Below are positions 1 to 6,845 of a DNA stretch of 13,662 nt, piece by piece. The notes below the pieces were generated by a model that was given only the letters and a program-made list of their open reading frames with translations, was not told where the DNA came from and ran no database searches. The DNA comes from Prevotellaceae bacterium. Lineage in GTDB: Bacteria > Bacteroidota > Bacteroidia > Bacteroidales > Paludibacteraceae. Location of the stretch: assembly GCA_031290375.1 (NCBI GenBank), contig JAITNR010000022.1, positions 1 to 13,662 of the forward strand, in the 5' to 3' direction. How positions within the stretch are numbered: position 1 is the first letter of the stretch; each line of letters starts with the position of its first letter. Both the position numbers and the translations under genes were made by a program.

Positions 1-1049
1 ACGACATAGAACTGCCTGCGGATATCCAGAATTTGCCTTACCTGAACAAAGAGTACGACATTGCAATGAAGGCTGGCGGACAGGATAAGTTGTATTATTT
101 TAATGCCAATCATTTGGGTTCGGGGTCTTTGATAACTGACGGCGACGGAAATACATACCAAACATTGGCGTATGCGCCGTATGGAGAGGACTTGGTAAAT
201 ATCAGAAATGGAGGCTATGACGAACCATACAAATTTACAGGGTATGAAAGAGACCAAGAGAGCGGGCTGTATTATGCAAACGCAAGGTACTACGACCCGC
301 GAATATCACAATTTTTGTCTGTTGATAATTTAGCAGAACAAGCCCCGCACCAATCGGGTTATGCGTATTGTTCCAACAACCCTATAAATCGAATAGACCC
401 TGACGGGAATTGGGACATTGACGTTCACGCATATAATAATAGGGGTACAAGTGGTTATGCTGTCTTTATAGTGAAAGACAGAAGCGGTAATGAAGTTTAT
501 CGTACTGTTGTTAAAACCGTTGGTAGTGGCAGAACAAGAAATGTGTCAAATTCTGATACTCCGCAAGGCAAATATAAAATCTTGGGTTACAGAAAAACAG
601 GCGAGGGAACAAGTTATGAAAGGGTTAGTTATGGACCTAATGATTTGTTGGCTTTGGATTATCAGGGGGGAGAAGGTGAAAAAAGAAATGGTATGCATGT
701 TCACGGGGGAAGACAGGAAGGAGATTATCAAAAACGAACAGATTATTTAATGAATACTCACGGTTGTATGAGAATAAATGATGCTGACATTTTGGAACTT
801 AAAAATATAACCAATGCGTTAGAACAAAACGATCCTTTGGAAACAAGAGGTTACTTAAATTTGACAGACGATTTGCTAACTCCTGTAAAATATACAACTT
901 CGGCAGATAGACACAACGCAGGAATAGACCAATTTCCAAAAACTTCTGCTGCAAAACAAAATGCAGGTTTTGCTTTGCCGTGTTATGTTGTACCTCTTGA
1001 TAATCCCCGTGATGTTAGACCTCCATATAAATTATCCGATTATGAATAA
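1..1049 (+). CDS. Rhs protein C-terminal part with L,D-transpeptidase-like (YkuD) toxin domain, 5' partial
   Basis: The frame is open to the left edge (first full codon at base 3), so the N-terminus lies outside; 348 residues are visible, numbered here from base 3. Residues about 38-135 are the conserved Rhs-associated core: an NHLGS motif, YAPYGE, FTGYERD, the GLYYANARYYDPRISQFLSVD block, NNPINRIDPDG. In Rhs proteins the region after DPDG is an exchangeable toxin tip. Here the tip (137-348) has TPQGKYKI, then HVHGG with His234, then THGCMRIND with Cys255, which matches the YkuD signature H-x(14-17)-[S/T]HGC (17 residues separate His234 and Thr252). L,D-transpeptidases cut or cross-link peptidoglycan stem peptides via that Cys. 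I infer an antibacterial, cell-wall-directed tip. About 90 residues follow the motif and are unassigned. The downstream lipoprotein gene overlaps the stop. Rhs assignment is near certain; the YkuD assignment rests on motif and order. Confidence 0.9.
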   Translation, partial: DIELPADIQNLPYLNKEYDIAMKAGGQDKLYYFNANHLGSGSLITDGDGNTYQTLAYAPYGEDLVNIRNGGYDEPYKFTGYERDQESGLYYANARYYDPRISQFLSVDNLAEQAPHQSGYAYCSNNPINRIDPDGNWDIDVHAYNNRGTSGYAVFIVKDRSGNEVYRTVVKTVGSGRTRNVSNSDTPQGKYKILGYRKTGEGTSYERVSYGPNDLLALDYQGGEGEKRNGMHVHGGRQEGDYQKRTDYLMNTHGCMRINDADILELKNITNALEQNDPLETRGYLNLTDDLLTPVKYTTSADRHNAGIDQFPKTSAAKQNAGFALPCYVVPLDNPRDVRPPYKLSDYE

Positions 1050-1584
1050 TAAAAAATTGATTTATAACATATTAATACTGATATTTATCATAGTATCATG
1101 CAATGGGAAAAACAGGAATAAAGTTGTTGAAAGTGATTTTGTTCAAACATCTATTACAGATAGTTCTTTACATAAAAACACACAAAATAACACTAATATC
1201 ATTACAAAGCAGGAACAACTTACTATCTGGGGTGTGTTAGAAAAAATGAAAAAACAGAAAAAATTGACACAAGCCGATTATGACTGTATATGTGATTTTT
1301 TGTTCAAAGTATTCGATAAAGGAGAAAATGTTGAAGGTGAGGAAGGAATAGGTTATCAATTATTTGAATACTTAAAGGGTAATGCGTTGAATAATAGTGC
1401 TTTTTTATCTTATCTAAATGGAAAAGAGACAAAAGAAAAGGTATTAAAAGCACTAATACAAATAATGGATATTGATATTAGTTATGAATATACCTCTTAT
1501 AACACGTTTATTAAAGATTTTTCAATGTTTGGTAATAGTATTTCAGCAAAAAGTGCCTTTAATGAATGTATGAGTAATCAATAA
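1042..1584 (+). CDS. Small lipoprotein, candidate immunity protein for the Rhs/YkuD toxin
   Basis: I recognise no family. The 180-residue product starts with a lipoprotein signal (NKK, a hydrophobic stretch of about 14 residues, then IVSC with Cys20 as lipidation site). After Cys20 the sequence is NGKNRN, with no acidic run of the kind that exports Bacteroidota lipoproteins to the cell surface, so it probably faces the periplasm. The rest is Lys/Glu-rich and looks helical, with an N/T/S-rich linker at about 30-50. I chose the ATG at 1042 because it is directly followed by the signal peptide and overlaps the Rhs stop in ATGAATAA, a form of translational coupling; a longer reading from 961 would add 27 residues in front of the signal. 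The position after an Rhs tip and the periplasmic location, where a peptidoglycan enzyme would act, suggest an immunity role. That role is inference. Confidence 0.75.
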   Translation: MNNKKLIYNILILIFIIVSCNGKNRNKVVESDFVQTSITDSSLHKNTQNNTNIITKQEQLTIWGVLEKMKKQKKLTQADYDCICDFLFKVFDKGENVEGEEGIGYQLFEYLKGNALNNSAFLSYLNGKETKEKVLKALIQIMDIDISYEYTSYNTFIKDFSMFGNSISAKSAFNECMSNQ

Positions 1585-1602
1585 ATCGAAGTATGCAGTT
1601 CA

Positions 1603-1642
1603 AAAACAGCCCACTTTTTTGGGCTGTTTTCTTTTTATTTTT
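1603..1642 (+). terminator. Rho-independent terminator of the Rhs-lipoprotein pair
   Basis: An 11-bp perfect stem (1603-1613 with 1620-1630, core CAGCCCA/TGGGCTG) encloses a 6-base loop. It is followed by a T-rich tract running to 1642. It lies 18 bases after the lipoprotein stop, so it closes this transcription unit. Confidence 0.88.
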
Positions 1643-1687
1643 GGGGGGCGGGCGGCAAAGCCGCCAAAAAAAAAGAACTGCCGCCCC
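1643..1687. repeat. GC-rich inverted repeat in AT-rich DNA
   Basis: GGCGGC (1651-1656) and GCCGCC (1660-1665) form a 6-bp hairpin with an AAA loop, followed by nine A. An alternative outer stem pairs GGGGCGG (1645-1651) with CCGCCCC (1681-1687). It has no T tract on the + strand, so it is not a second terminator there. The GC content is far above that of its surroundings. It may be a repeat or a remnant of an inserted element. Confidence 0.5.
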
Positions 1688-2060
1688 TGACTTCGACGGT
1701 CAAAAATCACAAAGTACTATTACTCAATGACTTACAAAAACAGCGAGCCACTACACTTTTTAATTTTCGAGTAATTGATAAGACACTAAACTTCGGTGTT
1801 TTTTCATTGCTTGATATATTGTTTGTGTGTCTTTTGACGTTTTGGCAGGCAAAACATATCGTTTCTGTTTTTTCGGGTCAATAAGGATACTTTCCTGTAC
1901 ATTCTATGAGCCGCAGTTTAAGTCCTACAATGATTACCGAATACGAACGGCAACTTATCCCCAAAGATGTTTTGCAACGCTCTTTATAGATGAATTTTGC
2001 AACTTTCTAACTCCTAAAAAATAGTCAGTTATGAACGAATCGCTTGTAGAATGGACTTGT
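1688..2060. other. Gene-poor stretch
   Basis: I see no recognisable gene. A 65-codon open frame exists at 1827-2024 (+) from a GTG, Cys/Phe/Arg-rich, with no recognisable domain and no ribosome binding site or promoter I can defend. Short frames on the other strand are broken by stops. This may be decayed DNA behind the Rhs locus. Confidence 0.5.
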
Positions 2061-2097
2061 GTCATCCTAAAAAACCGTTACAGATTTTTAGGATGAC
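2061..2097 (-). terminator. Long perfect hairpin downstream of the HMA gene, possible terminator
   Basis: GTCATCCTAAAAA (2061-2073) pairs perfectly with TTTTTAGGATGAC (2085-2097), a 13-bp stem with an 11-base loop. It starts four bases past the stop of the minus-strand HMA gene, the right place for a terminator. The T run lies within the stem rather than after it, so it may instead be a dispersed palindromic repeat. Confidence 0.5.
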
Positions 2098-2100
2098 TCT

Positions 2101-2493
2101 TTACTTGCTCGCACAGCACTTTGCCTTAACCTGCTTTACCTCGGCGGCAGCAGAATCAAGTGCCTTGGTTTCATAACCAAGTTTTTCAAAGGCTTTCTTC
2201 AAGGTTTCTATATTTGTTTTTTGAGCGTTGTACACAACAGTAACTTTCTGTGCTTCAAGGTCAAACTTCAAATCTTTCACTCCCTTTTCCAAACCGATAT
2301 TCTTTTCGATAATCGATTGGCAATGCTCTCCGTGCATATTCGAAATATAAAAGGTAACAGCACTGTTGTTGTTGTTTACCTCTTTTTTAGCCGCATCATT
2401 AGTGCAACTTTCGGCTTTTTTTTGTGTCTGTGCCTCAATGACAAACGTGGCAACCATCATTGCCATTACAACTGAAAAAATTTTGAATTTCAT
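2101..2493 (-). CDS. Periplasmic heavy-metal-associated (HMA-like) domain protein
   Basis: The 130-residue protein has a signal peptide (about 1-21, cleavage after VIEA) and then a Lys/Asn-rich linker with Cys30. An HMA-type ferredoxin-like fold follows at about 45-112: a first strand VTFYISNM, the metal-loop position, a helix with EKNIGLEKGVKDL, the strand KVTVVYN, a helix with LKKAFEKLGYE. HMA domains normally bind Cu(I) or other soft metals through MxCxxC. Here the loop reads MHGEHC (53-58), so the first Cys is Gly55 and only Cys58 remains, with His54 and His57 nearby. A C-terminal tail ends in KCCASK (Cys126, Cys127) and could supply more ligands. It is the last gene of a minus-strand cluster behind a TonB-dependent receptor, fitting a periplasmic metal carrier or sensor. 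The metal is inferred, not seen. Confidence 0.85.
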   Translation of the reverse strand: MKFKIFSVVMAMMVATFVIEAQTQKKAESCTNDAAKKEVNNNNSAVTFYISNMHGEHCQSIIEKNIGLEKGVKDLKFDLEAQKVTVVYNAQKTNIETLKKAFEKLGYETKALDSAAAEVKQVKAKCCASK

Positions 2494-2727
2494 TTTTTTT
2501 AAAATTTATTATTAATTATCTTTTGTTTTGATTATTAGTTTTGTATCTGCATCATTACATAGACACAAAAAACAAATAACTTGTAATGTTTTTAATTTCT
2601 GGATTACTCCATTCCTCGCATGACGCATTGCGCTTGGACTTCGCGTCATTGTGAGGAACGAAGCATTCAGAGACATTTTATATCTTATTTATTTTTCATT
2701 GCTAAGCAATTTTTTTTTTGAAAATTA
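2494..2727. other. Spacer between receptor and HMA genes
   Basis: This 234-bp AT-rich spacer holds the REP-like hairpin (2612-2658). It also holds a weak 5-bp stem, ATTGC/GCAAT at 2698-2710, followed by ten T on the + strand. I see no confident Bacteroidota promoter for the HMA gene here, so it may be transcribed by readthrough from the receptor. Confidence 0.45.
2612..2658. repeat. REP-like imperfect palindrome
   Basis: TTCCTCGCATGACGC (2612-2626) is an imperfect inverted copy of GCGTCATTGTGAGGAA (2643-2658), with the loop at 2627-2642. The GTCATTGTGAGGAACGAAGC wording resembles short dispersed extragenic palindromes seen in many bacterial genomes. It lies outside genes, as such repeats usually do. 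Only one copy is in the window. Confidence 0.6.
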
Positions 2728-4917
2728 TCACTTAAAACTCCATCTGAAACCTGCATAAATTTTTCTTCCGTGTATCGGTCCCCAAATCATCGTTGCATCA
2801 AAATCGTTATTAAACGGATTTTTCACATCAATAATCGGGTTCTTTTGCTCGAAGTTGGCAATATTTTCGCACCCAAGATAAATTGACCAGGTTTTGAAGT
2901 TCTTTGTTATTTGACTATTCATTATGATGAAAGGTTTAAAATTCTTTTCCCACAACGGATTATTTATGTCAGGGTCAGCCAGACGCCCTCCACCATTAGC
3001 CTGTAGGGTATAGTCAAACTGCCACTTGTTGAATTTAGTTGAATATGAAGCAGTTAAAAGGCTACGCCATCGAGGTGTAAATGGTTTTTCACGCAATTCT
3101 CCGTCAATAGTAGTTTTCACGTCCGTAATTCTGTGTGCCACAGTAACAGTCAGTCCCTTGATTATCTCCATATTCGCTTCAATCTGAAAGTTGTTTGAGT
3201 AGGATTTTCCGTTAAGTTTTTCAAAGATAACCTTGTGAGCATCAGTGTCTAAATTAGTAACTACCTGATTGTCAAAGTCTGTATGAAAAAACTCCAGCAG
3301 CACGCTCAACTCTCTTTTGCCTATCGGTACAAAATTGTGCATCGTCAGACCGTAATTCCAGGCACTTTCCAAAACCGAAAAAAACGGGATATTCCATTTC
3401 CTGCTGCTTGTTAGCAGATAGTTGTTTTCCGCCAGAATATTGGTTGTGTGATAGCCTCTGCCAACGGTCGCCCTAAGGTGAATATTTTCAATCGGCACAT
3501 ATTTTATATGCAGACGTGGCGTAAATAGAAATCTATCAAAATAGGCGTTATAGTCGCCTCTTATGCCTGCCAACAGCACAAATTTTTCGTGCAGATTAAA
3601 GGTGTATTCGCCAAAAACTCCTGTTACAAATTCATTTTTTAGATTAAACGTGTCTGTCACAATATTTTTCAAACGCTCGTCAAAATTATCATAATTCACA
3701 CTCCAACCTGTTGAAAGTTTATGTTTTTCTGAAAATTTTGTTTGAAAAATCAAGTTTGAATAAAACGAGCCTTGTTCACCATTATATGCGCTTTCTCCGT
3801 AGCCGGATTGCTGACTGTGCCATGTTCCGTTGAGTATCCAGCCGATGCTCCGCTCTTTTGCGGCATCAAAAATGTAGGCATTTTTTACAAACATTTCATA
3901 GCGTTGGGTTTCTATTTCAATCATATAGGGGGAGTCTCCCTTAATTTGTCCGCCCATACGCCTTTCGTTCAAAGCGTGCAGGAAAAATTGCCCAAGATAA
4001 TTGCCTTTTGTAACATACCACCGATTAATTCCGTTAAATTGCCGAATACGAGGCATATCCATAAAATTATCCCTGTTTCTGTCGTTGTTAAAAAACTCGT
4101 CTGAGGCATGTAAAAGAATACCTGTTGAAACATTTGAATCCAACTTCAAAGCCGCATCAAGATTAGCCTCTACCCTACCCGCCTCGCTCAAAAAGAGGTT
4201 TGCAGATATTTTGTCAGAGGTAGTCGGTTTTTTGTACTCAACGTTGATTTGCCCCGTAACAGACTCGTAACCATTTATAACAGAGCCCGTTCCCTTTGAA
4301 ATTTGGATGCTCTCCATCCAGGGACCCGGAATAAAACTCAAGCCGTAATTTGAAGCGATACCTTTGAGGTTCGGAATGTTTTCAGTCATCATTTGCACAT
4401 AAGTACCTGATAATCCGAGCAATCGAATTTGTTTGGCTCCCGTTGCAGCATCGCCGTAAGCCACATCAACCGAAGGATTGGTTTCAAAACTTTCCGAAAG
4501 GTTGCAACAGGCGGCTCGTTTGAGTTCTTCGGCTGTGATTTTTTGTACCGTAATCACCGAAGTTCGTGAATTGACAGTGCCTTTACTGCGTTGCTCTACT
4601 ATAAAAGCATCTAAAACATTGATATTATTAAGTACAACTCTAAGCAATTCCTGCTGATTTTCCAAAACGGTAATTGTGTCGTTCCCATACGATAAACTAC
4701 TCACTACCAATTGATTGGTTGCATCGGTAGTTTCTATTTCAAACTCGCCCAAATCATTTGCTGTGTTTCCAATCGTTGTGCCGAGCCAATGTACCGTGGC
4801 AAAGCCGATTGGTTCATTGCTGGCATTCGTCACCACTCCGTTAATCAAAGGGTTAGCCTGCAAGTTAATTGATAATAAGAGAGTTAATATTATTGATAAA
4901 ATTTTTAAAATGTCCAT
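2728..4917 (-). CDS. TonB-dependent outer-membrane receptor with carboxypeptidase-regulatory-like domain, putative metal uptake
   Basis: The 729-residue protein has a signal peptide (1-21, cleavage after NLQA). A CarboxypepD_reg-like beta domain follows at about 24-96 (INGVVTNASNEPIGFATV, with GEFEI), as in many Bacteroidota receptors. Next come a plug of about 108-235 with KRAACCNLSESFETNPSVDV (Cys137, Cys138), IRLLGLSGTYVQMM and a GTGSVINGYESVTGQINVEYK end, and a 22-strand-type barrel to the C-terminus. Such receptors import a ligand across the outer membrane using the TonB-ExbBD proton-driven system. No SusD gene is beside it, which argues against glycan uptake. The neighbours are a Cys-rich exported protein (104 bp upstream) and an HMA protein downstream, suggesting a metal or metal complex as ligand. 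The family is certain; the substrate is inference. Length is typical for the family. Confidence 0.93.
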   Translation of the reverse strand: MDILKILSIILTLLLSINLQANPLINGVVTNASNEPIGFATVHWLGTTIGNTANDLGEFEIETTDATNQLVVSSLSYGNDTITVLENQQELLRVVLNNINVLDAFIVEQRSKGTVNSRTSVITVQKITAEELKRAACCNLSESFETNPSVDVAYGDAATGAKQIRLLGLSGTYVQMMTENIPNLKGIASNYGLSFIPGPWMESIQISKGTGSVINGYESVTGQINVEYKKPTTSDKISANLFLSEAGRVEANLDAALKLDSNVSTGILLHASDEFFNNDRNRDNFMDMPRIRQFNGINRWYVTKGNYLGQFFLHALNERRMGGQIKGDSPYMIEIETQRYEMFVKNAYIFDAAKERSIGWILNGTWHSQQSGYGESAYNGEQGSFYSNLIFQTKFSEKHKLSTGWSVNYDNFDERLKNIVTDTFNLKNEFVTGVFGEYTFNLHEKFVLLAGIRGDYNAYFDRFLFTPRLHIKYVPIENIHLRATVGRGYHTTNILAENNYLLTSSRKWNIPFFSVLESAWNYGLTMHNFVPIGKRELSVLLEFFHTDFDNQVVTNLDTDAHKVIFEKLNGKSYSNNFQIEANMEIIKGLTVTVAHRITDVKTTIDGELREKPFTPRWRSLLTASYSTKFNKWQFDYTLQANGGGRLADPDINNPLWEKNFKPFIIMNSQITKNFKTWSIYLGCENIANFEQKNPIIDVKNPFNNDFDATMIWGPIHGRKIYAGFRWSFK

Positions 4918-5021
4918 ATTATTACTATTTTTTTATTTGAAGCATTCATACTATTATAATTTACACGAAAAACTCAGATTTTAATGTTAAAAATCTGTAA
5001 AATAAATAAAAATAGTAAAAA

Positions 5022-5477
5022 TCAAATAATTAGGACACTTTTCATAGACAAAACTGCTCGACCATTCAACGAGATTTTGTCTCTCAAAGCATAAAAGGAA
5101 GGTGTATATTCTTTATTTTGAATGAAATAATTATCAAAAGCAAATGTAATCAAAACAAAAATATTTTTTAAATCTAATTGATTATCTTTGTTAGTTTCAA
5201 CTGTTGTAAAATTTGCCTTGAAATATACCAATTCACAATCTTGTTCAGTAGTATGCTGGTTATCAATACATTCGTGCTCCATAACCAAAGACATGGCAGG
5301 TTTGTCTTCATCGTTTTTTTCATCTTGAGCACAGCAAACAGCAACCTGACCATAAGCATCAACACCAGACGCAAAACAGCCTGAACAGCAACACTTTATT
5401 ATGTTATAGCCTACGCCAGCCACCAAAAACCAAAGCGTAAAAGCCACTGTAAAACCGTATAAAATACACTTTTTCAT
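5022..5477 (-). CDS. Cys-rich exported small protein, possible metal-related
   Basis: The 151-residue product has an N-terminal hydrophobic segment (about 5-24) that could be a signal peptide or membrane anchor. It then has clustered cysteines: KCCCSGC (29-34), CC (48-49), C70 in MEHEC and C81. The C-terminal half is hydrophobic in part (FVLITFAFDNYF) and otherwise plain. It resembles small HYC/CC-type proteins of Bacteroidota often found next to metal-linked TonB receptors, but I cannot prove membership. Its ATG lies in the 4-base overlap ATGA with the stop of the acyltransferase gene, so the two are translationally coupled, and the receptor follows 104 bp later. A role in binding or sensing a soft metal at the periplasmic face is an inference from cysteines and context. 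Confidence 0.8.
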   Translation of the reverse strand: MKKCILYGFTVAFTLWFLVAGVGYNIIKCCCSGCFASGVDAYGQVAVCCAQDEKNDEDKPAMSLVMEHECIDNQHTTEQDCELVYFKANFTTVETNKDNQLDLKNIFVLITFAFDNYFIQNKEYTPSFYALRDKISLNGRAVLSMKSVLII

Positions 5478-6592
5478 GGCGCAAAGTTACAATTTTTTTT
5501 CGACTTTGTGAATTTTTTAAAGTCAGTTTTTTTAATTTTCACTAAGAGGTAGTGAATACCAACAGGAATGGCTATTGCCAAGGCATAATAAATATAGGTT
5601 TGGTATTTACTGCCCGGAGTAAAGGTGTACCAAATACTATTATGAAATTCTTGTTTGTTAAAACCGTGATAATTAGATAAATAGAAAGCAAAATTTATAA
5701 GAAAAAACACAAAAAGATGGTGAGCCATAATATCCCACGTTGAACTGCCAATCCATTCCACAACTTTGAACTTTCCAATATATTTAGCAAGTATTTTTGT
5801 AATACGCAACCAAAGCAAAATACCCGTAAAGGCGGCAATATATGGAATAAATATATTTCCGTGGAAATCCATAAAGACGGAACCATAATCAATTGGTACG
5901 CCCAACAATTTCATTTGTTCGATTATGGCAATTAATATTGCAAAATATATAAACGTATTGAGATTGTCCTTTTTTTCCAATATATTTTTATAGTAAAATC
6001 CAAAATGAAAAAACGGAAGAAAGAAAAGCGTTCTGGCACAAGTATATTTTAAAAACTCATTATTAGTTTCAAATGTCTGTATCGCTTTGAGTGTTAACAT
6101 TCCAATTATCAACAAAAAAACAAGCATCAAAAATTCGTTTGTAAATTTGATTTTTTTACATAAACGTCTGAAAAATAGGTATGTTAATTGTGTTAAAAAC
6201 AAACTTAAGACAAACCACATAGCAAGATTAAAAATGTATTGGTGTCCTCTAATCCACGGCTCTAAAAAAAATGTTCTTAAATTCAAATCCCAACCGTAAG
6301 TGATTATATTATTTTTTTTGAGAATAAAAACTATCACCCCATAAATGAGATTATAGACAAAATACGGAATTAGAAGGTGTTTTACTTTTTTGTTGATGTA
6401 TTGTTGAACGTTGTTCAGACTGTCCAACGAAAAAAAATAGCCCGATATAAATATGAACAATGCCATATGGTAGGCATGAATTGGAAGATAGTGAGTTATT
6501 GTAGCAAGACAAACACTGCCTTTATGACCGATAAGCACAAGTATAATTGCGACTGCCTGCAATAAAAGAAATTGACGGTTTTTTTCTTTCAT
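5474..6592 (-). CDS. Acyltransferase-3 family integral membrane protein
   Basis: The 372-residue protein is strongly hydrophobic with about ten membrane segments. The first segment carries the family-type AIILVLIGH with His23; the family then typically has an FISGYFF block, present here at about 46-52. AT3 proteins move acyl groups (often acetyl or succinyl) onto extracytoplasmic sugars such as O-antigen, capsule or peptidoglycan. The R/K that lies 11 residues before the His in many members is Gln12 here. The C-terminus is Lys-rich and cytoplasmic in type. A TAnnTTTG promoter element sits just upstream, so it is the first gene of the minus-strand unit, and it overlaps the Cys-rich gene by four bases. 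Its link to the metal genes is unclear; the pairing may simply reflect shared transcription. The exact substrate cannot be read. Confidence 0.85.
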   Translation of the reverse strand: MKEKNRQFLLLQAVAIILVLIGHKGSVCLATITHYLPIHAYHMALFIFISGYFFSLDSLNNVQQYINKKVKHLLIPYFVYNLIYGVIVFILKKNNIITYGWDLNLRTFFLEPWIRGHQYIFNLAMWFVLSLFLTQLTYLFFRRLCKKIKFTNEFLMLVFLLIIGMLTLKAIQTFETNNEFLKYTCARTLFFLPFFHFGFYYKNILEKKDNLNTFIYFAILIAIIEQMKLLGVPIDYGSVFMDFHGNIFIPYIAAFTGILLWLRITKILAKYIGKFKVVEWIGSSTWDIMAHHLFVFFLINFAFYLSNYHGFNKQEFHNSIWYTFTPGSKYQTYIYYALAIAIPVGIHYLLVKIKKTDFKKFTKSKKNCNFAP

Positions 6593-6612
6593 TTTTTTTA
6601 GTTATTTTTTTA

Positions 6613-6620
6613 CAAAAGTA
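6613..6620 (-). promoter_or_regulatory. Promoter -7 element for the acyltransferase operon
   Basis: TACTTTTG on the minus strand fits the Bacteroidota -7 consensus TAnnTTTG. It lies 20 bases before the acyltransferase ATG, giving a leader of roughly 14 bases. The -33 TTTG is only weakly matched. Confidence 0.55.
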
Positions 6621-6768
6621 CATAAAATTTTTCAATTGTACACAGTAAAATTTGGCAGAAATTTATAGAAAAGATTTTTATAATTCTTTAGGAGAATTGG
6701 ACTTTATCACAGAATGCGGGCAAAGTTTTATTAAGAAAAGTTATAATTTTTTTTCGACAATAAAATAT

Positions 6769-6776
6769 TAATTTTG
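6769..6776 (+). promoter_or_regulatory. Promoter -7 element for polA
   Basis: TAATTTTG matches TAnnTTTG and lies 69 bases before the polA start. A T-rich stretch stands at the -33 position without a clear TTTG. It is divergent from the acyltransferase promoter at 6613-6620. Confidence 0.5.
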
Positions 6777-6845
6777 CATAAAAGAAATCTGTAAGTTAAA
6801 AATAATTGTACAGATTAATTAAATAATGACATTAAACCCAAAATT

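Noticed and set aside
961..1041. Longer start for the lipoprotein at 961
   Set aside because: It would place 27 residues, coded inside the Rhs gene, before a clear lipoprotein signal peptide.
1651..1679. GGCGGC hairpin as a second terminator
   Set aside because: On the + strand it is followed by A, not T; on the minus strand no gene reads into it.
1827..2024. 65-codon frame as a gene
   Set aside because: GTG start, odd Cys/Phe/Arg-rich composition, no recognisable domain, promoter or ribosome site; described only as part of the gene-poor stretch.
2728..4917. Receptor as a SusC-type glycan importer
   Set aside because: No SusD-like gene adjoins it, it is shorter than usual SusC proteins and its neighbours are Cys-rich and HMA proteins.
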